Positions 25,201 through 32,558 of a stretch of 60,576 nt of DNA are shown here, piece after piece. This stretch comes from an uncultured Erysipelotrichaceae bacterium. Lineage in GTDB: Bacteria; Bacillota_I; Bacilli_A; Erysipelotrichales; Erysipelotrichaceae. A model generated the notes under the pieces. That model was not told where the DNA came from, searched no databases, and worked only from the letters and a program-made list of their open reading frames with translations. Location of the stretch: positions 1 to 60,576 of the forward strand of contig CACYXJ010000004.1 of NCBI GenBank assembly GCA_902778375.1, written 5' to 3'. A program made the translations under genes and the position numbers. Every line of letters begins with the position of its first letter. Position 1 is the stretch's first letter.

Positions 25201-28071
25201 GGGCTTGACGCATCGCAGTTCAGTTACACGGATAAAAACTACAAAGCGACATTTGATGTTACGGACGGAGAATTAAAGATTAATCCGGCTGAACTGACCA
25301 TCGAGATCACAGGCAATAAGGGGACATATCCATACGACGGAACGGAACACTCCACCAGCGGCTACAAGGCAGAGTGTGGCAGTTCGCTGTACAAGGAAAG
25401 TAATATCGGCTTTACCGGGACAGCCAGTGTGACCAAGAGGGATGCTGGCGACTACCATATGGGGCTTGCAGCCTCACAGTTCTATTATGTTGACAATAAC
25501 GTGACAGCCCGGTTTGATGTTACAGACGGAGAATTAAAGATCACACCTGCTGAACTGACGATCAGCATCACCGGAGATAAGAAAGAGTATGTGTACGACG
25601 GGAGTGAACACACAGCCGAGGGCTACGAGGCAGAGTGTGAGAGCTCGCTGTACGATGAGGGTAATATCCGCTTTACCGGGACAGCCAGTGTGACAAAGAA
25701 AGATGTGGGCACGTATCCAATGGGTCTTAAGGATACAGATTTCACATACAACGATAAAAACGTCCAGGCGAGTTTCAAGGTGACAGACGGCGAACTGAAG
25801 ATCACCGAAGAACCCAAGAAGATTACGATCACAGTCATCGGAACCACAGATACCAAAGTTTACACGGGCGAAGAACAGAGCGTGACTGGTTACAGACTGG
25901 TCTGCAAGGATGAATATTTTGATGAGAGCAAGGTGAACTTTAACGGGGAAGAGATTGCGGCAGGTACCGATGTAGGCAATTACCCGATGGGACTTGACAT
26001 ATCGCAGTTCAGTTACAATGACGAGAACGTCGATGCAAAGTTTGAAATCACAGACGGCTGGCTGAAGATCATACCCGCAAAACTCACGATTGAAGTCACG
26101 GGTCATACAGATGTTGTGACTTATGATGGTTACGAACACACCGTCGAGGGTTACGATCTGGAATGCGACGACAAAGAACTTTACGACGCAAGCAATGTTG
26201 TATTCCAAGAAGGCTCTGGTGTCATACCTGAAGCCACAGGCACCATTGTGGGCGATTATCCGATGGGGCTTGACTCATCGCAGTTCAGCTACAATGATGA
26301 GAACATCGAAGCAAAGTTTGTAATCACAGACGGCTGGCTGAAGATCACGCCTGCAAAACTAACAGTTGAAGTCACGGGTCATACAGATGTGGTGACTTAT
26401 GATGGTGAAGAACACACCGTCGAAGGTTATGAACTGGAATGTGACGACCAACTTTTCATTAAAGAATTGGTCGGATTCGAGGGTGAAGCATGTGCCAAAG
26501 GTACTGATGTGGACACTTACCCGATGGGACTTGAAGAGGATCAGTTCAGCTACAATGATCCGAACATCGAAGCAGAGTTTGAAATCACAGACGGCTGGCT
26601 GCAGATCGATCCTCCATCTCCACCCGAGAAAATCATCATTACCATTATCGGTGCCTATGACGTTAAAACGTATAGTGGAGAAGAGCAGAGCGTAGAAGGC
26701 TATGTGGCTCTTAGCGCCAGTGATTTCGATGAAAGCAAGGTTGTATTCAAAGGAGACCCCAGTGCCGTGCCTATAACCACAGGTACCGATGTGGGCATCT
26801 ATCGGATGGGGCTTGACGCATCGCAGTTCAGTTACAATGATGAGAACATCGAAGCAGAATTCCGCATTCTTGACGGAAGACTGATAATCAAACCGGCTTC
26901 CCTTATGATTGAAGTCACAGGTCATACAGATGTGGTGACTTATGATGGTGAAGAACACACCGTCGAGAGTTACGACCTGGAATGCGACGACAAAGAACTT
27001 TATGACGCAAGCAAGGTTGTATTCAAAGGAGAGTCCGAGCCTGTAGCCACGGGCACCACTGTTGGCGATTATCCGATGGGGCTTGTTGAAAATCTGTTCA
27101 GCTACAGTGATCCGAACATCGAAGCAAAGTTTGAAATCACAGACGGCTGGCTGAAGATCAAGCCTGCAAAACTCACAATTGAAGTCACAGGCCATACAGA
27201 TGTGGAGACTTATGATGGTGAAGAACACACCGTCAAAGGATACGACCTGGAATGCGATGACAATCTTTTCAATGAAGAAGCTGTCGGATTCGAGGGTGAA
27301 GCCTGCGCGAAGGGCACCGATGTGGACACCTACCCGATGGGACTTGAAGGGGATCAGTTCAGCTACAATGATGAGAACATCGAAGTGGAGTTTGAAATCA
27401 CAGACGGCTGGCTGAAAATCAATCCGGCGACGCTGACCATCAACATTACCGGAGATAAGAAAGAATTCAAGTATGACGGACAACCGCACACTGCTGAGGG
27501 TTACAAAGCAGAGTGCGACAGTACACTGTACGATGAGAGTAAGATCGTCTTTACCGGAAAAGCCATTGTGACTGAGACGGAAGAAGGCGTATACCCGATG
27601 GGGCTTGCAGAGGATCAGTTCAGTTATGACGATGGCAACTTCGAGAACGTCACCTTCAATGTGGAAGATGGTGAACTGAAGATCACCAAAGATCCCAGCC
27701 CAGGTCCAAGTCCGGTCATCAAAACATGGACTATCACCTATGATCTGAACGGCGGCACTTATAACGGCAGCGGAAACAATATATATGAGAATTATCCGGA
27801 CGGAACTGTCATAACCATCCATGTAGCACCGGTGAGGGAGGGATATACCTTCCTGTACTGGAAGGGTTCCAGTTATTCACCAGGCGATCAATATACCGTG
27901 GCAGATAATCACGTCTTCACGGCAGTCTGGGAAAAGAACAGCGATCCGTCAGATGTACCGGATTCACCCGGAACCGGGGATTCTTCGCAGAGCGCGTTCT
28001 GGCTGACACTGATGCTGCTGATGACAGGTCTGTCTGTGGTTGCTGCGGGAATGAGAATACGATATAGATGA
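19207..28071 (+). CDS. Giant repetitive cell-surface protein (2,954 aa)
   Basis: A signal peptide (MKYKSKAMALFLAILMILNI, cleavage near AHA-DGE) is followed by a Gly-rich beta-helix-like region with about ten GAGIGGG-type turns (residues about 85-480). Next come a cysteine/histidine-bearing linker and an InlB-B-type repeat (FSGWRASG), a second carbohydrate-binding-like region and InlB repeat, and about five Cna-B-like domains (VEKHWEAEDGEDLPEE, VSGKKTWNDNEDAEGKRPSS). Thirteen tandem MBG/YDG-like repeats of about 85 residues follow, each with YDGxEHTVxGY, YPMGL, FSYND and TDGWLKI motifs. The end has an InlB-type repeat, SPGTGDSS as an xPxTG-like sorting signal, one membrane helix and a basic tail (RIRYR). 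It is probably a sortase-anchored adhesin or stalk. The start at 19207 follows AAAGGGACC. Confidence 0.9.
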   Translation: MKYKSKAMALFLAILMILNIMPNMCVTAHADGEVTYIERYGGGIQETKTAPSDSVIYNGQGTLNSGWYIVDQTYQYNGRIVVRGDVKLILVDGATLTATEGVRVAEGNTLTIYGQVHDSGKLVAHGSKYNAGIGANDADDDEESAAGTIIIHGGTIEARGGREAAGIGGGNESRGGDVTIYGGKIKAVGGRYGAGIGGGDEADNRTTVIYGGEINATGSAEGGAGIGGGDEGSGGVITIHGGFVTAEGKYNAAAIGGGCYGSSGTITINGGSVQAYANKHVPNRGAGIGSGSEADQGGVITINGGIVQAYSKNGAGIGAGYNADGGTVNINNGLVTASSENGAGIGGGAFSGLSSKGNGGTVNINYGIVIAVSTKKGAGIGGGNDGDGGTVNINGGHVTAYGGYLKYEHWKSSISPDFLDSIKGLPEGGNIYKSVAAFIADLIFSGEYAGAGIGGGDGGEGANVKIISGVVIAKSGKEDTPAIGHGYDGDENGSLSVYDSAMVSCGSLDGSGDVVPDTRPVPAADRETEPGRRPFAMIEPCDHLYAEYESAGKSGHWAHCVYCKHPDSEILPHEFDESGHLCTKCGYERVLVTFLPGEGTGEMKAVYIDKDVDYNLPDCSFNPPEGKSFSGWRASGGGVPAGVYPAGSSVIPTGDLTLTAQWADPYKLWVGGIQVTSDNKDDVLGDGKVTYDPETCTLHFDNVTDLGGEKLKNNTLVYSEGINLTLTGRADLRRSSGDYADGIHIVSGSLTIDGDFNVGDAKMNAVTAELDIILAGGTITVNGTRYGLRANRNMFIRDGITRVQSDGGTKAMYFTKISVGPSIVLVEYGGGQLGLPFGPDDYDPREFDDTQHIVLERGNTVSFVLNGGEMDGQTGTVERVFPRDTIEKPNPDPERGGYVFDCWCTDPELTDEFDFVLDLPQDTLYARWQKTWEVEKHWEAEDGEDLPEELDVVLQKKDGDWQTIETKTLTAADADDEDDNIWKETFEITTGAAEVTTENFRIRELDKDGYPVLSADAGDDGSAKPSVILEVDGEDKGYNAAYEMDEDAGRMTITNSSVKKYTVEVKWDIDWAVGNYDRPDEIEVALQKQEGKFSWKTIDVITLQSPPKIPGPLPSTEGEFDPVPAGYVNDTGTFVRYEYRVREIAPPKEGEQVPDPEEDEEEYYKSCDKRTVYDTFDFDKPFIKNLLAIADPDNVWTVDATLAWLEAQAQKIVIPVPSFVTHIDAYRDEIKDVSAHDTKYHVGYSHNSETHKMTITDTAVIDASIYKRWINFKDDEMPEYVYIMLMSKVDDDYAERAGVEEMNIYTPVFTCMYGPQLSITNVPELDVRDELEKGVSMVLGDGIQSSVVSMALEETLQRVTKTGIALVKVNEGGGWNPIAKWHTYFGVKKYGGFGVPMEFAGAELVTGLLEMVLDIIIKEAHIPKLSVPIMYHPVLDCWSIKGYAFNIPTLDKDYELTGNVINFKVHWDGSDGNKISGVKHWVDNGADDRPESVTLKLYAKDKDGEKTELSISPITVTGDGDDWPWSAEVPLSEIVAYDKDAESEEDTVYYKEIVVEEEPVSGYETTYDGYDITNKKEGIDKIEVSGKKTWNDNEDAEGKRPSSITIKLLGDGEEKASRTVTEDDGWAWTFKDLPKYQNDGTTEITYSIKEAVVPEYETSYDEYNVTNTYSGETPTITITVNGNTDSREYNGDNQSFEGSFTATSSDPDFDASRFSYSGTATASGKDVGEYTVDPHEGSCSYEDDDHVIIWEMGDPVKLTITPAELEIEVTGHTAVKEYTGSEQQVEGYDKSCSSDLFDESQMSYVGKEAVARGTEAGTYPMGLNESDFMYLDTNVNARFDVTDGWLKIHSKPEPDELLFTVVGHKDTVIYNGSEQTVTGYDIYCSGDYDETKVKFTGEDVAKGTDVSTYPMGLTASQFNYEDENYRAVFDVTDGELKIDPATLNIKIEGNKATYTYDGAEHSASGYTASCKDAGYDESNVTFSGEKEVAETDAGTYPMGLDASQFSYTDKNYKATFDVTDGELKINPAELTIEITGNKGTYPYDGTEHSTSGYKAECGSSLYKESNIGFTGTASVTKRDAGDYHMGLAASQFYYVDNNVTARFDVTDGELKITPAELTISITGDKKEYVYDGSEHTAEGYEAECESSLYDEGNIRFTGTASVTKKDVGTYPMGLKDTDFTYNDKNVQASFKVTDGELKITEEPKKITITVIGTTDTKVYTGEEQSVTGYRLVCKDEYFDESKVNFNGEEIAAGTDVGNYPMGLDISQFSYNDENVDAKFEITDGWLKIIPAKLTIEVTGHTDVVTYDGYEHTVEGYDLECDDKELYDASNVVFQEGSGVIPEATGTIVGDYPMGLDSSQFSYNDENIEAKFVITDGWLKITPAKLTVEVTGHTDVVTYDGEEHTVEGYELECDDQLFIKELVGFEGEACAKGTDVDTYPMGLEEDQFSYNDPNIEAEFEITDGWLQIDPPSPPEKIIITIIGAYDVKTYSGEEQSVEGYVALSASDFDESKVVFKGDPSAVPITTGTDVGIYRMGLDASQFSYNDENIEAEFRILDGRLIIKPASLMIEVTGHTDVVTYDGEEHTVESYDLECDDKELYDASKVVFKGESEPVATGTTVGDYPMGLVENLFSYSDPNIEAKFEITDGWLKIKPAKLTIEVTGHTDVETYDGEEHTVKGYDLECDDNLFNEEAVGFEGEACAKGTDVDTYPMGLEGDQFSYNDENIEVEFEITDGWLKINPATLTINITGDKKEFKYDGQPHTAEGYKAECDSTLYDESKIVFTGKAIVTETEEGVYPMGLAEDQFSYDDGNFENVTFNVEDGELKITKDPSPGPSPVIKTWTITYDLNGGTYNGSGNNIYENYPDGTVITIHVAPVREGYTFLYWKGSSYSPGDQYTVADNHVFTAVWEKNSDPSDVPDSPGTGDSSQSAFWLTLMLLMTGLSVVAAGMRIRYR
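24226..27690 (+). repeat. Tandem coding repeats (13 copies, about 260 bp unit)
   Basis: In-frame repeats encode the MBG/YDG-like domains. Copies 8, 9, 11 and 12 are the most alike at DNA level, sharing stretches such as GAAGTCACGGGTCATACAGA, GGTGAAGAACACACCGTC and GAAATCACAGACGGCTGGCT. Copies 1-3 are more diverged. The homogeneity of the 3' copies points to recent duplication or gene conversion. Confidence 0.85.
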
Positions 28072-28110
28072 TTCTAAGTGAAGATATGAGTCATGCATGA
28101 CTATTAAATG

Positions 28111-28142
28111 AAAGAGGTCATCCAGTACATGGAGGCCTCTTT
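28111..28142 (+). terminator. Probable intrinsic terminator of the surface-protein gene
   Basis: AAAGAGG / CCTCTTT with an 18-base loop and a short T-run, 40 bp after the stop. The loop is large, so strength is uncertain. Confidence 0.5.
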
Positions 28143-28243
28143 TCTGATGGAAAAACTGAGAAGGTCCCAATATAGTCTCTTTCAACTGGTTGTATATCCG
28201 ACGCAATAACCATTTTTTACTGATTTGAGGATCTGCCGCATAG

Positions 28244-28287
28244 AAAAAAGGAGCTTCTGAAGATATGCTTTATACTTCAGGAGCTCC
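28244..28287 (-). terminator. Intrinsic terminator downstream of tRNA-Leu
   Basis: On the minus strand, GGAGCTCCTGAAG / CTTCAGAAGCTCC (13 bp, one wobble) is followed by TTTTTT. It lies about 20 bp after the tRNA 3' end. Confidence 0.85.
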
Positions 28288-28305
28288 GAAAAGTGGCTAT
28301 TTTAG

Positions 28306-28387
28306 TGGGGATAACAGGACTCGAACCTGCACGGATCACTCCAATGGATCCTAAATCCATCGTGTCTGCCAATTTCACCATATCCCC
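28306..28387 (-). tRNA. tRNA-Leu (anticodon TAG)
   Basis: The acceptor stem GGGGATA / TATCCCC, D-arm ATTGGCAGACACG, anticodon stem GATGGA-TTTAGGA-TCCATT with anticodon TAG, a long class-II variable arm (GGAGTGATCC) and T-arm GCAGGTTCGAGTCCTGT are all present. The discriminator base is A, and the 3' CCA is not encoded. It reads CUN leucine codons. Confidence 0.95.
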
Positions 28388-28404
28388 ATTTCAAAACGCG
28401 TATA

Positions 28405-28444
28405 ATCCTAAATCTGTCGTGTCTGCCAATTCCACCATATCCGC
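28405..28444 (-). pseudogene. Truncated tRNA-Leu remnant (5' half)
   Basis: GCGGATATGGTGGAATTGGC, then AGACACGACAGATTTAGGAT, is the 5' half of a second tRNA-Leu(TAG): acceptor strand, D-arm and anticodon loop. It stops abruptly within the anticodon stem, 17 bp upstream of the intact tRNA-Leu. The two 5' halves are near-identical. It cannot fold as a tRNA. Confidence 0.8.
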
Positions 28445-28476
28445 GTATTAATCATTCTATCAGAAAAAGGGGAAAT

Positions 28477-28500
28477 GAAAAGCGGATCGTGTGATCCGCT
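28477..28500 (-). terminator. Intrinsic terminator of the esterase operon
   Basis: AGCGGATC / GATCCGCT perfect 8-bp stem with a 4-base loop, then TTTTC on the minus strand. The stem begins at the esterase stop codon. Confidence 0.8.
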
Positions 28501-29258
28501 CAGCAAACATAATTGAGATAATAAGGGAATTCCTTGAGCCACCATGGCCAGTCATGAGCCACGTCATCGCCCCAGAAATCGACCCATGCCGGAATGTCCT
28601 TGTATTCGAACAGTTCCTTCATGCGGGCGCCGTCCTCCTGCATCGGATGTTCCCAGGCACCTCTGCCGCAGACGATGATGATATCGCGGTTGCGGTACAT
28701 CTCGACATACGGATGGTCATATGCCATGCCGTTGATATAGTCGACCGGCGAGTTGGCATAGACGAGATCGTCCTTGTAGTCACCGAAGAACAGTTTTGCG
28801 TCATAGGAACCCGACATGGCAATGCAGCCGGCGAAGATGTCCGGTCTTCTGAGCAGGAAGTTGACAGCGTGGGAAGCACCCATTGAACAGCCTGTGGTCA
28901 GAATGCCGTCGGCGTAATGACCGCCGTTGTCCGCCGCGTTGATATCGAAGATACGCGGGCACAGTTCATCGCAGATGTAATGGAAGAAACGTTCCGCCTG
29001 TTCGATACGGTTGCGGTTGTCCCAGTCATTGACGCGGGACCAGGAATTGATGTCGTCGGAATCACAGCAGAACAACTGCAGTCTTCCTTCGTCGATATAG
29101 GGTCTTGCGACATCGACCATGCCGCGGTCTTCGAAATCGAAGAAACGTCCGTCCTGGCAGGGGAAGACAAGCATCGGCTTGCCGCCGTGGCCGTAGACCT
29201 TGAATTCCATGTCGCGGCCGAGGTTATGCGAATATTCTTTGTAGTATGCAGTCTTCAT
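28500..29258 (-). CDS. Putative esterase (alpha/beta hydrolase, esterase-D-like)
   Basis: 252 residues. The fold signature includes MLVFPCQDGRFFDF and the nucleophile elbow GCSMGASHA (Ser in GxSxG), followed by FAGCIAMSGSYD and late Asp/His candidates in WGDDVAHDWPWW. This resembles the putative-esterase family (PF00756), whose members cleave small ester or thioester substrates. There is no signal peptide. Only 3 bp separate it from the upstream ATP-grasp ligase, so the two products probably act on the same compound. Confidence 0.8.
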   Translation of the reverse strand: MKTAYYKEYSHNLGRDMEFKVYGHGGKPMLVFPCQDGRFFDFEDRGMVDVARPYIDEGRLQLFCCDSDDINSWSRVNDWDNRNRIEQAERFFHYICDELCPRIFDINAADNGGHYADGILTTGCSMGASHAVNFLLRRPDIFAGCIAMSGSYDAKLFFGDYKDDLVYANSPVDYINGMAYDHPYVEMYRNRDIIIVCGRGAWEHPMQEDGARMKELFEYKDIPAWVDFWGDDVAHDWPWWLKEFPYYLNYVC

Positions 29259-29261
29259 TGA

Positions 29262-30458
29262 TCAACCTGCTTTCTCGAAAATGAATTTCAGGAATGCCTT
29301 GACTTCCTTTTCCGTCTTGAAGCGGGCCATGAAGAATTCGTTGCCCATTGCTTCTGCCAGCAGTTCCGGCATTCTTCCGTGCATGACGATTTTCTGACCG
29401 TATTTCGCATAGACGGCAGATGCGTCGTTCTTGTAGGAGAGATGATCGCGGCGTCCGGTAAAGGCGACAGTGTACGGACGGTCGGATTTTTCCGGCGGCG
29501 TGTTGAACATTGCCATGTTGGCATAGATGGCATAGACATTGATGTCGTTGGCATAGTTCATCATATCCGGGGTATATCCTCCCGGCGGACGCATGTTGAC
29601 TTCAAGACCGACGAGGTCGCCTTTCTTGCCGAGACCTTCCTTGTCTTCCGTCAGACGGAAGTATTCGGTGTGGAAGAAGCGGCCTTTAATACCGAAGGAC
29701 TTGATAACGGCAGTGCCCATCTTGTCGAGGTCTGCTGGAATCTTTCTTTCGCTCCAGTACAGGCATTCTTCCTTGGAGTTGACGATATCCATGATCGGCT
29801 CCGGGAAGGTATGGCTGGTCTTGAAGATAATGTTGTTGTCCTGGTCGGCGATACCGTCGAAAGAAACGATATAGCCGGGAATGAACTCTTCCATGATGTA
29901 CTGGGTTCCCAGGTCTCTGGTATAGAAGTCTGCCAGTTCCTCGTCATTGCTGATCTTCCATGTGGCATTGGCGCCGACACCGTTGTCAGGCTTGACGATG
30001 ACCGGATAGCCGACTTCCTTGATGAACTTCTGTCCTTCCTCGAGGGTGGTTGTCAGATGATATCTGGCAACCGGAACACCGGCTCTCTCATAGTATGCCT
30101 TCATGTTGGACTTCAGCTTGAAGCGCATGATGTCTTCTGTCTTGTCACCGCTCGTGATATTGAAGTCCGTACGCAGACGGGCATCCTGTTCCAGCCAGAA
30201 TTCGTTGTTGCTTTCCAGCCAGTCGATCTTGCCGTACTTGTGCGCGAACCAGGCAACAGCTCGGTACATCTCATCATAGTCCTGCATGGAGCGGACCTGA
30301 TAGTATTCGGTGCATGCTTCCTTCAGCTCCGGACGCAGTGATTCATAACTGTCTTCACCGATGCACAGCGATGTGCCGCCGATCCGTTTCCAGGCCAGCG
30401 GGAACTGATAGTATTCCGGCGGGAATGTGGGTGAAATAAATACGAAGTTTTTGCCCAT
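29262..30458 (-). CDS. ATP-grasp domain ligase
   Basis: 398 residues. An N-terminal pre-ATP-grasp domain precedes the ATP-grasp core, with VGYPVIVKPDNGVGA (nucleotide-binding Lys), YIMEEFIPGYIVSFDG and GLEVNMRPPGGYTPDMMN (metal-binding Glu/Asn). Such enzymes make acyl-phosphates and join carboxylates to amines or thiols; the substrate is unknown. It is the first gene of a two-gene operon with an esterase. The pairing suggests synthesis and trimming, or protection, of a small amide/ester metabolite (inference). Confidence 0.82.
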   Translation of the reverse strand: MGKNFVFISPTFPPEYYQFPLAWKRIGGTSLCIGEDSYESLRPELKEACTEYYQVRSMQDYDEMYRAVAWFAHKYGKIDWLESNNEFWLEQDARLRTDFNITSGDKTEDIMRFKLKSNMKAYYERAGVPVARYHLTTTLEEGQKFIKEVGYPVIVKPDNGVGANATWKISNDEELADFYTRDLGTQYIMEEFIPGYIVSFDGIADQDNNIIFKTSHTFPEPIMDIVNSKEECLYWSERKIPADLDKMGTAVIKSFGIKGRFFHTEYFRLTEDKEGLGKKGDLVGLEVNMRPPGGYTPDMMNYANDINVYAIYANMAMFNTPPEKSDRPYTVAFTGRRDHLSYKNDASAVYAKYGQKIVMHGRMPELLAEAMGNEFFMARFKTEKEVKAFLKFIFEKAG

Positions 30459-30605
30459 AATGCTGTACCTCTTTCTTCTTAATAATTAAAAAAATACTAT
30501 CATAATTTATGCATATTACCGTAAGGAATTGTATTATCGTGGCTTTTTTTTCAGGAATCACTATAATATTCGTTATATTATGCTTCAGAAAGAAAAGGGG
30601 ACGAT

Positions 30606-30884
30606 ATGGCAAACAGACTTGAAGAAGACAGAAAAGAAATCGATGCGATCGACATTCAGATCGCACAGTTATTTGAGAAACGGTTCCGTATCGTAAAGGA
30701 TATTATCGACTATAAGATCGAAAACCGTCTGCCGATTCTTGATTCGGGACGGGAAGCGCAGATCATCGAGACAAACTGCGATCACATCAAAGACGATGAT
30801 ATCCGTTACTATTTCCGCAAAATGTATACGGACATGATCGAACTCTCGAGGGAATATCAGACTGACATTCTCAACAACAAATAA
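30606..30884 (+). CDS. Chorismate mutase, AroQ type (stand-alone)
   Basis: 92 residues, all helical. The AroQ pattern is present: LEEDRKEIDAIDIQIAQLFEKR, then the Arg/Lys helix RIVKDIIDYKIENRLPILDSGRE and the last helix DIRYYFRKMYTDMIELSREYQ. The reaction is chorismate to prephenate, the first step to Phe and Tyr. The gene is free-standing, with no fused prephenate dehydratase and no aro neighbours. RBS AAAAGGGGACG precedes the ATG, and a terminator follows directly. Confidence 0.85.
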   Translation: MANRLEEDRKEIDAIDIQIAQLFEKRFRIVKDIIDYKIENRLPILDSGREAQIIETNCDHIKDDDIRYYFRKMYTDMIELSREYQTDILNNK

Positions 30885-30894
30885 AAATGAACTG

Positions 30895-30934
30895 AAAAAC
30901 CTGGTTTCGGTATGTGACGGGAATCAGGTTTTTT
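30895..30934 (+). terminator. Intrinsic terminator of the chorismate mutase gene
   Basis: AAAAACCTG / CAGGTTTTTT, 9-bp stem with a 21-base loop, ending in a T-run. Confidence 0.75.
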
Positions 30935-30946
30935 CATATCCGCAAA

Positions 30947-30972
30947 TGAAAAGCGAGCCTCTGATGAGGCTC
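30947..30972 (-). terminator. Intrinsic terminator of the amino-acid ABC operon
   Basis: GAGCCTC / GAGGCTC with a TGAT-type 4-base loop, followed on the minus strand by GCTTTTCATTT. It lies 21 bp after the substrate-binding protein stop codon. Confidence 0.8.
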
Positions 30973-30993
30973 ACTTTGTCTTCTGATTTCTGA

Positions 30994-31803
30994 TTATTTG
31001 TTTGTGATGTCGCCGCCGAAGAACTGTTCGGACAGTTCGGACAGTCTGCCGGAAGAACGCAGGTCAGCAAGTGCCGCGTTGACAGCGTCGCACAGTTCTG
31101 TCTCGCCTTTCTTGACTGGGTAGCAGACAGATTCGCCTTCGCTCTGGTCAACGATCTTGATCGCCGCATCCGGATGCTGTGCCATGTAGTCAAGATAGGA
31201 AACTTCCGAGTTGATGGTGGCATCGATTCTGCCCTGGGTCAGAAGAGTGATCGTTTCTCCGAATGTGTCGATGTATTCAACTTTTGCGCCGTATTCTTCT
31301 GCGATTGCGGCATAGGTCGAACCGGAAGAGTTCGCTGTTGTCTTGCCCTTCAGGTCATCGAATGTCTTGATCGTGTCGTTGTCAGCGGCGACGATCAGGA
31401 CTTTTCTTGTGTAGACGTAAGGATCGGAGAACTCATAGCTCTGGGCACGTTCATCGGTATAGCCGACACCGTTGCAGATGATGTCGAAACGTCCTGAGTC
31501 AACACCTGCCAGAAGGCTTTCCCAGGCAGCTTCCTCGAAGCGTGCCTCAACACCGAGAGCCTTGGCGATTTCCTTGCCGACTTCGACATCGAAACCGGTC
31601 AGTTCGTTGGTGTTCTCATCATGGTATGTCCACGGCGACCAGTTGCCTTCGGTACCGATGATCAGATATCCTCTTTCCTTGATTTCATCAAGAACCGTTT
31701 TTTCGGATCCTGTGTCATCTGCCGGTTTTGCGGAATTGCCTGCGCATGCTGTAAGTGTGAATGCCATGGCAGCTGCAAGTAATGCTTTGAATGTCTTTTT
31801 CAT
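30994..31803 (-). CDS. Amino-acid ABC transporter substrate-binding lipoprotein
   Basis: 269 residues. Lipoprotein signal with lipidated Cys20 (FTLTACAG). The periplasmic-binding-protein family-3 fold shows ERGYLIIGTEGNWSPWTYHDENT, LTGFDVEVGKEIAKALG and RFDIICNGVGYTDERAQSY, with the Arg/Asp residues that hold the alpha-amino and carboxyl groups of polar amino acids. It acts at the outer membrane face as the receptor for the ATPase and permease directly upstream. The exact amino acid is not readable; cystine or another polar amino acid is plausible. Confidence 0.9.
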   Translation of the reverse strand: MKKTFKALLAAAMAFTLTACAGNSAKPADDTGSEKTVLDEIKERGYLIIGTEGNWSPWTYHDENTNELTGFDVEVGKEIAKALGVEARFEEAAWESLLAGVDSGRFDIICNGVGYTDERAQSYEFSDPYVYTRKVLIVAADNDTIKTFDDLKGKTTANSSGSTYAAIAEEYGAKVEYIDTFGETITLLTQGRIDATINSEVSYLDYMAQHPDAAIKIVDQSEGESVCYPVKKGETELCDAVNAALADLRSSGRLSELSEQFFGGDITNK

Positions 31804-31814
31804 TTCTTTTCCTC

Positions 31815-32558
31815 CTATTCGCGGCCAGACTGAATTGTCTGGATAAACAGTTTTGTTCTTTCTTCCTTCGGGTTTTCGAAGAATGATTTTGAATCTGATG
31901 TTTCGATCACCTGACCGTTCTCCATGAAGATGACCTTATTGGAAACGTTGCGGGCGAAATTCATTTCGTGGGTGACCACCAGCATCGTCATTCCTTCGTT
32001 TGCCAGATCGCGCATGACCGAGAGAACCTCTCCGATCAGCTCGGGGTCGAGGGCGCTGGTCGGTTCGTCGAAGTAGATGATTTCCGGATCTGTCGCCAGG
32101 GCTCTGGCAATCGCGACACGCTGCTGCTGACCGCCGGAAAGCTGGGACGGGAAGGAATCGAGACGGTCTGCCATGCCGACTTTTTCAAGCGCGGCGACAG
32201 CTTTCTTTTCCGCTTCTTCCTTGTGAACCTTGCGGGCAATGATCAGTCCTTCCGTCACATTCTGCAGAACCGTCTTGTTCAGAAACAGATTGTAGTTCTG
32301 AAAGACGAATGCAGTTTTTCTTCTGATGCGGCTGATATCCTTTTTGCTGATGGAATGCATGTCGAATGTCTCATCGTCGAACACCATCGTGCCGCTGTCG
32401 GCAATCTCGAGGAAGTTGATGCATCGCAGCAAGGTGGTCTTGCCGGATCCGGATGGTCCAAGGATTGCCACGACATCGCCTTTTTCCACCTGCAGGCTGA
32501 CACCTTTCAGGGCTTCGAAATCATCAAAGGTCTTTGTTACATTCCTGACATCGATCAT
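31815..32558 (-). CDS. Amino-acid ABC transporter ATP-binding protein
   Basis: 247 residues. Walker A GPSGSGKTTL, Q-loop AFVFQNYNLF, signature LSGGQQQRVAIARALA, Walker B IIYFDEPTSALDPE and switch His VVTHEMNFA are all intact. This is the polar amino acid uptake type (GlnQ/ArtP/TcyC-like). Its ATG overlaps the permease stop by 4 bp, and the binding-protein gene follows 11 bp later. Confidence 0.93.
   Translation of the reverse strand: MIDVRNVTKTFDDFEALKGVSLQVEKGDVVAILGPSGSGKTTLLRCINFLEIADSGTMVFDDETFDMHSISKKDISRIRRKTAFVFQNYNLFLNKTVLQNVTEGLIIARKVHKEEAEKKAVAALEKVGMADRLDSFPSQLSGGQQQRVAIARALATDPEIIYFDEPTSALDPELIGEVLSVMRDLANEGMTMLVVTHEMNFARNVSNKVIFMENGQVIETSDSKSFFENPKEERTKLFIQTIQSGRE

Noticed and set aside
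24226..27690. Regularly spaced repeats that might suggest a CRISPR array
   Set aside because: The units are about 260 bp, in frame and protein-coding, with variable sequence; there are no short direct repeats with unique spacers and no cas genes.
28306..28444. tRNA-Leu and its half copy as attL/attR of an integrated element
   Set aside because: The two copies are only 17 bp apart with nothing between them, and the phage-like element with its integrase is 20 kb away.
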